Made by a program: the position numbers and the translations under genes
Source of the DNA: Flavobacteriales bacterium
Lineage (GTDB): Bacteria; Bacteroidota; Bacteroidia; Flavobacteriales; BACL11
Reading direction: 5' to 3'
Length of the DNA: 5,557 nt
Assembly: GCA_002724895.1 (NCBI GenBank)
Contig: PBQB01000089.1
Span: 1 to 5,557, forward strand
In this document: piece after piece, positions 1-5,557 of the stretch
Numbering within the stretch: the stretch's first letter is position 1
Layout: each line of letters begins with the position of its first letter
Notes under the pieces: generated by a model
Seen by the model: only the letters and a program-made list of their open reading frames with translations
Told to the model about the DNA's origin: nothing
Database searches by the model: none

Positions 1-132
1 AACTTAAGAAAAAAAAATAACATATACAATTTAAAAAATTATACCATTTCTATGATATATATTAACTTATCAAGTTTACGCAAATAAAAAAAAATTAGTT
101 GCAAAATGGGAGGGTTAAATTTTAGAGAAAAG

Positions 133-205
133 TTGCCCGACTAGGGCTCGAACCTAGACTCTTCTGGACCAAAACCAGACGTGTTGCCAGTTACACCATC
201 GGGCA
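133..205 (-). tRNA. tRNA-Gln (anticodon UUG)
   Basis: Read on the minus strand, this 73-nt stretch folds as a complete cloverleaf. The acceptor stem is TGCCCGA/TCGGGCA (7 perfect pairs). The D arm is GTGT/ACAC around a loop containing GG. The anticodon stem TCTGG/CCAGA encloses the loop TTTTGGT, giving anticodon TTG (plus-strand positions 170-172), which reads CAA. The variable loop is AGAGT. The T stem CTAGG/CCTAG encloses TTCGAGC. The discriminator base is A at 133, and the next bases are CT, so the CCA end is not encoded and must be added after transcription, as is common in Bacteroidota. It stands alone, divergent from the DUF2723 gene. No convincing hairpin terminator follows; a run of nine T (minus strand) at 94-86 is the only terminator-like element downstream. 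Confidence 0.97.
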
Positions 206-219
206 ATTATAATGGTTAG

Positions 220-249
220 CAAAAATAGAAATAAAGCAACAATTACAAA
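220..249 (-). promoter_or_regulatory. Probable promoter of the tRNA-Gln gene
   Basis: On the minus strand, TATTTTTG (plus positions 227-220) matches the Bacteroidota -7 consensus TAnnTTTG exactly. TTTG (249-246) lies 18 bp upstream of it, close to the usual spacing for the -33 element. The predicted start point would be about 10 nt before the tRNA 5' end at 205, giving a short leader as expected for a tRNA gene. The match is seen in the sequence; promoter activity is inferred. In such AT-rich DNA a chance match is possible, but the position is right. Confidence 0.6.
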
Positions 250-284
250 ATATTTTTATATGTTTTCTAAATAAAGAATAATGA

Positions 285-311
285 TGCGAAAAAATATTTT
301 ATATTTTCGCA
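285..311. repeat. Inverted repeat upstream of the DUF2723 gene
   Basis: TGCGAAAA (285-292) and TTTTCGCA (304-311) form a perfect 8-bp inverted repeat around an 11-nt AT-only centre. The right arm ends 18 bp before the ATG at 330. It could be a protein-binding operator or, if transcription starts further upstream, a hairpin in the 5' untranslated region. A weak -7-like match, TATATTTT (300-307, one mismatch to TAnnTTTG), overlaps the right arm, which would favour an operator. No -33-like TTG is visible at the proper distance, so the promoter of this gene is not resolved. Confidence 0.5.
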
Positions 312-329
312 AAACAAAAAAATACTATT

Positions 330-3300
330 ATGACCTCATTTGAAAAGCTGAATAATATTCTAGGATGGATTATCTTTTTAATTGCTTCAATTGTTTATTT
401 ATCAACTATTGAGCAGACTGTAAGTTTTTGGGACTGTGGTGAATATATTGCAACTGCATATAAATTAGAGGTAGGACATCCTCCAGGAGCACCATTATTC
501 CAACTAATGGGTAGAATATTTTCATTGTTCGCAGAACAAGGTACTAGCGAGGTGGCTGTTGCTGTAAATATCATGTCGGCCTTATGTTCATCATTAACAA
601 TTTTGTTCCTATTTTGGACAATAACTGCATTTGGAAGAAAAATAATTACTGATATAAATAATAATATTTCCAAAATTCTTGTTTTAGGAGCAGGCGCTGT
701 TGGTTCTCTTACATATACCTTTTCGGACTCATTTTGGTTTTCAGCTGTAGAAGGTGAAGTATATGCAATGTCATCTTTTTTTACAGCTGTGACATTTTGG
801 TGTATAATGAAGTGGGAAAGAGAAGCTGATCAACCTAGATCAAGCAGATGGCTAATCTTAATCTCTTACTTAATTGGTTTGTCAATTGGAGTACATCTTT
901 TGTCACTATTAACAATTCCTGCAATGGGAATGATATATTATCATAAAAAGTATAAACACACTAAAACAGGAGCAATTAAAGCATTTATTGCTTCTGTACT
1001 TTTATTAGGACTTGTTCAAGGAGTTATCATCCCAGGAGCAGTCAGTTTAATATCAAAATTTGAATTGTTTTTTGTTAATACTATTGGCTTACCTTTTAAT
1101 TCTGGAACAATTATATATTTCCTAACTATTATTTCTGCAATTACATTTGGGATTATATATACAAAAAATAAAAATAAACCAGTTTGGAATACAGTAATAC
1201 TATCTGTTATGATGATGTTGATAGGCTATTCTTCATTTGCTATTTTAGTTGTAAGGTCAAATGCTAACCCACCAATTGACGAAAACAATCCAGAAGATGC
1301 AGTAGGACTTTTATCATATTTAAAAAGAGAACAATATGGTAGCTGGCCAATTATTTATGGACAACATTTTAATGCTAAATTGGATAGTAGAAATCCATAT
1401 TTAGATGGGAATCCTATTTATGCAAAAAATGAGAAGAAAGGGAAATATGTTATAATTGACAAAAGAAAAAACTCAATACCTAATTATAGTAAAAAAGATA
1501 TGATGTTTTTCCCTAGAATGTGGAGTAATACCCAACAACGCCATGCTGGTGGTTATGTGAGTTGGGCAAATCTAAAAAATAAAAATTCTACTCCTACATT
1601 TTCTGACAATCTACGTTTCTTTTTTAATTATCAAATTGGATGGTCATATTTAAGATATTTCATGTGGAATTTTGCTGGAAGACAAAATGATTTTATGAAT
1701 ATGGATGGAAATAAGCTTCATGGTAATTGGGAAAGTGGCATCAAATTTATTGACAATTTGAGATTAGGGACACCATCATCAGAGATTAAAATGCCTGATT
1801 ATTTAGCAAATAATAAGGCAAAAAATCATTATTATTTTTTACCTCTAATATTAGGGTTGATAGGTATGCTTTTTCACTTTAAACAAAACAATAAAGATGC
1901 ATTTGTTGTTCTCTTGTTTTTTCTTTTTACAGGAGTGCTAATAATTGTGTATTTAAATGTTGTACCTTTTCAACCAAGAGAAAGAGACTATGCTTATGTG
2001 GGGTCATTTTATGCATTTGCAATATGGATTGGTATTGGTGTTTTAGGAGTTTTTGAATATCTATCAAAAAAATTAAATCACAAAACAAGTGCTATAATAT
2101 CACTTGTACTATGTTTATTCGCCTCTCCAGTTTTAATGGCATCAGAAAACTGGGATGACCATGATAGAAGTGGTAGGTACACCGCACGAGAAGTAGCTAA
2201 AAACTATCTTAACTCATGCGATAAAAACGCTATAATTTTTACAAATGGAGATAATGACACCTTCCCACTTTGGTATGCTCAGGAAGTAGAAGGAATTAGA
2301 ACAGATATCAAAGTTGTTAATTTATCATTATTCAATACTGCTTGGTATATTGATCAAATGAAAAGAGCGACATATGAGGCAGCTCCTATCCCTTCTTCTC
2401 TTGAACATGATGATTACAGAACAGGAACAAGAGATTATACTCCAATTCAAGAACGCTATAAGCAACATATCAATGTAAAAGATGTTGTAGACTTTATAAA
2501 TAGTAAAAATCCAAAAGCTAAAATTAATACTTCAGCTGGCCTTAGAAATTACTGCCCTACTAAAAACTTAAAACTCAAGGTCGATAAAGAAAAAGTTAAA
2601 TCTTTTGTTCCAAAAGAACATCATGATAAAATAGTAGATGAGGTAAAATGGAAATTAAAAGGAAATGGTATTTTTAAAAATAAACTTTTGGTACTAGATA
2701 TGCTAGCAAACTTTAATTGGGACAGACCAATATATTTTGCTATAACCGTTGGTAGAGATAATTTCATGGGATTAGAAAAATACTTTCAATTAGAAGGACT
2801 AGCCTATAGATTGGTCCCATACACAGGACAATCTCCTGACGGTCAAATTGGATTTGTAAATACAGAAAAAATGTATGAAAGATTAGTAAATCAATTTTCA
2901 TGGGGAGGATTAAATGATCCTAACATTTATTTTGATGAAACTAATACAAGAATGGTCATGAATTTTAGAAATAATTACTCTAGACTAGCTGAAGCATTGC
3001 TTTTCAAAGGTGACACAACAAAGGCAATCAAAACACTTGATAAATGCATGAGTGAATTTCCAAGAGATGTTGTCAAGCTAAGTTACTTTGCAATTCCTAT
3101 TATTGATTTATATTATAGATTAAATGAAAAAGAAAAAGGCAATAAAATGCTGGCAACAATGATGAATGACTATTTAACAGAATATAAATATTTAAGAGAA
3201 TACAAAACTTCAAGTGGATTAAAACAAAACATTAACATCACTGGCCAAGTATTAGCAAACTTATCTAGAATTTTAAAAATAAATAACATTGAAGACAATT

Positions 3301-3422
3301 CTTTTAATTATTATGAAGAAAATGGAAAATATTATGCGGAAAAAAATGGAGAAGTGAATGAAACAGATTTTACTACTTACACTTTAAACTCCTTTTCAGA
3401 ACAGTACTTATCAATACAATAA
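330..3422 (+). CDS. DUF2723 family GT-C-type membrane glycosyltransferase-like protein
   Basis: This 1030-aa protein belongs to the DUF2723 family, which is widespread in Bacteroidota and related to eukaryotic TMEM260, a protein O-mannosyltransferase; I recall the family also being placed in a GT-C class (GT117). Visible parts: a first membrane helix at about 11-26; a periplasmic loop with the acidic motif SFWDCGEYIA (D35, E38) and VGHPPGAP (49-56), where GT-C enzymes keep their catalytic acid; further hydrophobic helices at about 81-100, 116-133, 173-204, 214-238, 260-277 and 286-308; a soluble stretch at 309-500; helices at 501-516, 524-545, 556-577 and 586-604, with the conserved PRERDYAYVGS (549-559) between; then a large soluble C-terminal part with GDNDTFPLWYA (640-650) and a TPR-like helical region around 883-950. 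Length is usual for the family. The ATG at 330 fits, because the first helix follows at once; there is no Shine-Dalgarno sequence, only an A-rich leader. Transfer of a sugar from a polyprenyl donor to a periplasmic acceptor is likely, but the substrate is unknown. It is followed after 7 bp by a deacetylase gene. Confidence 0.9.
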   Translation: MTSFEKLNNILGWIIFLIASIVYLSTIEQTVSFWDCGEYIATAYKLEVGHPPGAPLFQLMGRIFSLFAEQGTSEVAVAVNIMSALCSSLTILFLFWTITAFGRKIITDINNNISKILVLGAGAVGSLTYTFSDSFWFSAVEGEVYAMSSFFTAVTFWCIMKWEREADQPRSSRWLILISYLIGLSIGVHLLSLLTIPAMGMIYYHKKYKHTKTGAIKAFIASVLLLGLVQGVIIPGAVSLISKFELFFVNTIGLPFNSGTIIYFLTIISAITFGIIYTKNKNKPVWNTVILSVMMMLIGYSSFAILVVRSNANPPIDENNPEDAVGLLSYLKREQYGSWPIIYGQHFNAKLDSRNPYLDGNPIYAKNEKKGKYVIIDKRKNSIPNYSKKDMMFFPRMWSNTQQRHAGGYVSWANLKNKNSTPTFSDNLRFFFNYQIGWSYLRYFMWNFAGRQNDFMNMDGNKLHGNWESGIKFIDNLRLGTPSSEIKMPDYLANNKAKNHYYFLPLILGLIGMLFHFKQNNKDAFVVLLFFLFTGVLIIVYLNVVPFQPRERDYAYVGSFYAFAIWIGIGVLGVFEYLSKKLNHKTSAIISLVLCLFASPVLMASENWDDHDRSGRYTAREVAKNYLNSCDKNAIIFTNGDNDTFPLWYAQEVEGIRTDIKVVNLSLFNTAWYIDQMKRATYEAAPIPSSLEHDDYRTGTRDYTPIQERYKQHINVKDVVDFINSKNPKAKINTSAGLRNYCPTKNLKLKVDKEKVKSFVPKEHHDKIVDEVKWKLKGNGIFKNKLLVLDMLANFNWDRPIYFAITVGRDNFMGLEKYFQLEGLAYRLVPYTGQSPDGQIGFVNTEKMYERLVNQFSWGGLNDPNIYFDETNTRMVMNFRNNYSRLAEALLFKGDTTKAIKTLDKCMSEFPRDVVKLSYFAIPIIDLYYRLNEKEKGNKMLATMMNDYLTEYKYLREYKTSSGLKQNINITGQVLANLSRILKINNIEDNSFNYYEENGKYYAEKNGEVNETDFTTYTLNSFSEQYLSIQ

Positions 3423-3429
3423 AAAAATA

Positions 3430-4041
3430 TTGTTTAGTAAACCTCATAAAATTTTTCATTTGATTTATCCATCAATTATATGGAGACATAAAACAAACGA
3501 AAAAAAGATTTGGCTTACTTTTGATGATGGGCCTCACTCTGGCATAACACCTTGGTTATTAACTGTTCTAAAAAAGCACAAGATAAAAGCAACTTTTTTT
3601 CTTACTGGCAAAGAAATATTAAAATATCCTGATTTGTTTTCACAAATTAAAAAAGAGGGTCATGTTATTGGCAATCATTCTTTTTCACATTATAATGGGT
3701 GGCTAACAAATAACGCAACTTACTTAGATGATATCGAAAAGTGTCAAGAATTAATGCCAAAAAACAAACTGTTTAGACCTCCGTTTGGAAAAGTTGGATT
3801 CAACCAAATAAGAAAAATCAAAAAAAAATATAAAATTATACTTTGGGACATTTTAACAATGGATTTTAGTAAAAATTATTCTCCTAAAAAGATTGAAAAA
3901 AATATACTTAATAATGTTAAAAAAGGATCAATTATTGTATTTCATAATAACTTAGTAAGTAAAAAAAATGTGACTGGTTCATTAGAAAACATTATTATTA
4001 AATTAAAAGAACGAGGCTTTAGCTTTTCTTCTACTTGGTAG
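3430..4041 (+). CDS. Polysaccharide deacetylase (NodB homology domain, carbohydrate esterase family 4 type)
   Basis: This 203-aa single-domain protein predicts metal-dependent N- or O-deacetylation of a carbohydrate. All family motifs are present: motif 1 TFDDGP (30-35; D32 the likely base, D33 a metal ligand), motif 2 HSFSH (83-87; H83 and H87 metal ligands), motif 3 RPPFG (116-120), motif 4 LWDILTMDF (138-146), and motif 5 with H172 in IIVFHNN. No ATG, GTG or TTG lies upstream in frame before a stop at 3385-3387, and the next in-frame ATG falls after motif 2, so the TTG at 3430 is the best start; it gives an N-terminus of the length usual in flavobacterial relatives. No signal peptide or membrane helix is visible, which is odd for an enzyme acting on cell wall or exported glycans. 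The gene begins 7 bp after the DUF2723 stop, so cotranscription and translational coupling are likely. Its 3' end overlaps the convergent methyltransferase gene by 11 bp. The substrate (peptidoglycan, lipid-linked sugar or other) cannot be told. Confidence 0.9.
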   Translation: MFSKPHKIFHLIYPSIIWRHKTNEKKIWLTFDDGPHSGITPWLLTVLKKHKIKATFFLTGKEILKYPDLFSQIKKEGHVIGNHSFSHYNGWLTNNATYLDDIEKCQELMPKNKLFRPPFGKVGFNQIRKIKKKYKIILWDILTMDFSKNYSPKKIEKNILNNVKKGSIIVFHNNLVSKKNVTGSLENIIIKLKERGFSFSSTW

Positions 4042-4807
4042 CAATACAAAAGTGATCCAAACAAGAGTCTGAAGACTCTTTAATCATATAGTCTTTATAG
4101 TCTATAGCGGTTACTATATCTTCAAAACTATCTTCTAAATTTTGTCGATTAAAACGATTCAAAATATCATATGGAATCTGCAAAATCCATCTAGGTAGCC
4201 AATATTGCATATTTAAAACATCATACTTCATTATACGATTAACTGATTCTTTATTTTTATTATAATAATCCATTACTTTATCATTACCAAAAATTCCTTT
4301 TAACTCATAATTAGAAAAAACTTTTTCAAGTATATTACCCATTTCTTTCGGAGTGTATTCTCTTATATGCCATGGATTTCTACTTAAAGACATTTTTTTA
4401 TTTGGTGTAGTTAATATTAATTTTGCACCTGGTTTCATTACTCTAAAAATTTCCTTCAAAAAATCAAGGTCATTTTGTATATGTTCAATTACTTGAAACG
4501 TTAATACAAAATCAACGCTTTCATCATTTATATTAGTTAGTGGTGGAACATCAATTTGATGGAAACTGATTTTGTTCTTTTTATAAAGATTTTCAGCAAT
4601 ATTTGTTTTGTACTTATCAACTGCTATATAATGATCGGCATATTTTGACAACTCTTCAATACCATAACCTTCTCCACTTCCAACTTCTAAAACAGTTCCA
4701 CTAATCATCTTTGCTGCTTCTTTATAAGCAATTAAATGACGTTGAAAAATTACATTTTCCGAAGAATCTTTATGTGAACTCCTTTCTGCTGTTTGTAATA
4801 TCCCCAT
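4031..4807 (-). CDS. Class I SAM-dependent methyltransferase
   Basis: This 258-aa protein has a Rossmann-type methyltransferase core of the Methyltransf_11/UbiE-like sort. Motif I is VLEVGSGEGYG (39-49). An acidic residue, D64, ends strand 2 (IAVDKY) and would bind the SAM ribose. DFVLTFQVIEHI (99-110) is the motif around strand 4. RVMKPGAKLILTTPN (122-136) covers the next helix and strand 5. The C-terminal part (about 140-258) is the substrate-side region and includes a tryptophan-rich, partly hydrophobic stretch, YWLPRWILQIPYDIL (202-216), which might touch a membrane or a lipid-like substrate; this is inference. No signal peptide is present, so it should be cytoplasmic. The ATG at 4807 lies 26 bp after the exonuclease III stop on the same strand, so cotranscription is possible, although a promoter-like site lies in the gap. 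The acceptor substrate cannot be named from the sequence. Confidence 0.88.
   Translation of the reverse strand: MGILQTAERSSHKDSSENVIFQRHLIAYKEAAKMISGTVLEVGSGEGYGIEELSKYADHYIAVDKYKTNIAENLYKKNKISFHQIDVPPLTNINDESVDFVLTFQVIEHIQNDLDFLKEIFRVMKPGAKLILTTPNKKMSLSRNPWHIREYTPKEMGNILEKVFSNYELKGIFGNDKVMDYYNKNKESVNRIMKYDVLNMQYWLPRWILQIPYDILNRFNRQNLEDSFEDIVTAIDYKDYMIKESSDSCLDHFCIATK
4063..4081 (+). terminator. Candidate intrinsic terminator of the DUF2723-deacetylase operon
   Basis: AAGAGTC (4063-4069) and GACTCTT (4074-4080) form a perfect 7-bp stem around TGAA, and the DNA dyad is 8 bp per arm if the loop is counted as GA. The stem ends in CTTT followed by AAT, so the U-tract is poor. It sits 22 bp past the deacetylase stop, where a plus-strand terminator would be expected, but inside the coding end of the opposing methyltransferase gene, where it encodes residues near KESSDSC (243-249). 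The dyad could be a coding coincidence, and the weak U-tract lowers confidence. Confidence 0.35.
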
Positions 4808-4819
4808 AATTAAAAACTA

Positions 4820-4827
4820 CAAATATA
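4820..4827 (-). promoter_or_regulatory. Possible -7 promoter element before the methyltransferase gene
   Basis: On the minus strand, TATATTTG matches the Bacteroidota -7 consensus TAnnTTTG exactly, in the 26-bp gap between exonuclease III and the methyltransferase. It would start transcription only about 5-9 nt before the ATG at 4807, giving a nearly leaderless message. No TTG or TTTG is present at the expected -33 position, so this may be a chance match in AT-rich DNA. Confidence 0.3.
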
Positions 4828-4833
4828 AAAAAT

Positions 4834-5557
4834 CTAGTCAGCTAATTTTAATAGAACTGGACAATGATCAGAATGCTTAATACTTGATAATATATCAGCG
4901 CTAATCATTTTAGATTCTAAGTTTTTTGATACCATATTGTAATCAATCCGCCATCCTAAATTCTTATTTCTTGCATTAGCCCTATAACTCCACCAACTAT
5001 ACTTATATGGAGATTTATTAAAAAATCTAAAAGAATCTATAAAACCAGAGTCTATAAAACTAGTCATCCATTTTCTTTCTTCTGGCAAAAAACCGGATGT
5101 GTTTTTATTTCTTTCAGGATTATGTATATCAATTGAACAATGACATATATTATAGTCCCCTGACACTACTAAATTTGGTTTGGTTTGTTTTAAGTTGTCA
5201 ATGTATTGTTGAAATAAATTTAAAAATTTCATCTTAAATGCTTGCCTAATATCTCCACTACTACCAGATGGAAAGTACACACTCATTACAGAAAAGTTTT
5301 TAAAATCTGCACGAACTACCCTACCCTCATTATCTATCTCTTCTATTCCACAACCATATTCAACATGATCTGGTTTAATCTTGGAAATAATTGCAACACC
5401 ACTATATCCTGGTTTATTAGCTGGAAGCACAAATGAATAATAACCTAAGGAGTTAAACAAATCAATATTAAACTGTTCTTTGTTTGCTTTAATTTCTTGA
5501 AAGCAAATTACATCAGCATTTAAATCTGTAATCCATAAGTCTAAACCTTTTCTTATG
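4834..5557 (-). CDS. xth: Exodeoxyribonuclease III / AP endonuclease, 5' end cut by the window edge
   Basis: This is a DNA repair enzyme of the exonuclease/endonuclease/phosphatase fold that cleaves at abasic sites and trims 3' ends in base excision repair. The open frame runs off the right edge (first full codon at 5556-5554), giving 240 residues. Relatives start about 13-14 residues earlier, with an MKIISYNVNG-like strand that is missing here. Numbered from the first visible residue, the catalytic set is: E21 in CFQEIKA (metal ligand), Y94 in SVYFPSG, D134 and N136 in SGDYNICH, D205 in WRIDYN, and D230-H231 in HSDHCP. The GYSGVAI, SGFLPEERKWM and YSWWSYRANARN segments are typical of the bacterial enzyme, and the expected full length of about 254 fits flavobacterial orthologues. 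The gene is intact as far as seen. It lies upstream of the methyltransferase on the same strand, and no functional link is evident. Confidence 0.95.
   Translation of the reverse strand, partial: IRKGLDLWITDLNADVICFQEIKANKEQFNIDLFNSLGYYSFVLPANKPGYSGVAIISKIKPDHVEYGCGIEEIDNEGRVVRADFKNFSVMSVYFPSGSSGDIRQAFKMKFLNLFQQYIDNLKQTKPNLVVSGDYNICHCSIDIHNPERNKNTSGFLPEERKWMTSFIDSGFIDSFRFFNKSPYKYSWWSYRANARNKNLGWRIDYNMVSKNLESKMISADILSSIKHSDHCPVLLKLAD

Noticed and set aside
66..78. AACTT-ATC-AAGTT mini-hairpin left of the tRNA gene
   Set aside because: Only 5 AT-rich pairs with a 3-nt loop, which is expected by chance in this composition, and it lies beyond the T-run, so it does not fit a terminator for the tRNA.
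107..145. Short plus-strand frame beginning ATGGGAGGG and ending in TAG
   Set aside because: It is only 12 codons, runs into the antisense strand of the tRNA gene, and has no start signal or recognisable product.
395..673. 92-aa open frame on the minus strand
   Set aside because: It lies wholly antisense to the conserved first membrane helices and acidic loop of the DUF2723 gene and resembles no protein family I know; a shadow frame.
4087..4103. Tandem TATAGTCT direct repeat, 9-bp period
   Set aside because: It is explained by the methyltransferase residues DYKDY, where the same two codons recur; there are only two copies and no further array.
5242..5436. 64-aa open frame on the plus strand
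   Set aside because: It is antisense to exonuclease III, whose conserved motifs explain this stretch fully.
5458..5460. TTG as a start codon for exonuclease III (208-aa version)
   Set aside because: The same frame stays open to the window edge and encodes the conserved catalytic CFQEIKA segment upstream, so this TTG is an internal leucine codon.

Overview
The window is AT-rich (roughly 30% G+C by eye). Several signs point to a member of the Bacteroidota, most likely a flavobacterium. The large membrane protein belongs to a family (DUF2723) that is characteristic of this phylum. Genes lack Shine-Dalgarno sequences and have A-rich start regions. Two promoter-like sites fit the TAnnTTTG -7 consensus of Bacteroidota. 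The exonuclease III and deacetylase proteins carry the wording typical of flavobacterial orthologues. No genus or species can be named from the sequence alone.

Layout, left to right. Positions 1-132 hold no gene. A tRNA-Gln(UUG) gene lies on the minus strand at 133-205, with its own promoter-like site just upstream. A 124-bp divergent spacer (206-329) separates it from a plus-strand pair and contains a perfect 8-bp-arm inverted repeat just before the first gene. The pair consists of a 1030-aa DUF2723 / GT-C-type multispanning protein (330-3422) and, 7 bp later, a 203-aa NodB-fold polysaccharide deacetylase (TTG start, 3430-4041). A minus-strand pair converges on it: a SAM-dependent methyltransferase (4031-4807) and, upstream of that, exodeoxyribonuclease III (4834 to the right edge). 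The exonuclease is cut by the window before its true start, so about 240 of an expected ~254 residues are present.

The DUF2723 protein and the deacetylase are almost certainly cotranscribed and may both act on glycans. The first is a probable polyprenyl-sugar-dependent glycosyltransferase facing the periplasm, and the second is a carbohydrate-ester-family-4 type N-deacetylase that has no visible signal peptide. The methyltransferase and exonuclease III share a strand with a 26-bp gap and could be cotranscribed, but nothing ties their functions together. The plus and minus pairs overlap tail to tail by 11 bp, so any plus-strand terminator must lie inside the methyltransferase gene; a candidate hairpin is present at 4063-4080.

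Overall this looks like an ordinary chromosomal housekeeping and cell-envelope region. I see no mobile element, CRISPR array, phage gene or defence system. The points worth a second look are modest: the glycosyltransferase-deacetylase pairing, the palindrome upstream of it, the overlapping convergent ends, and a possible very short leader on the methyltransferase.
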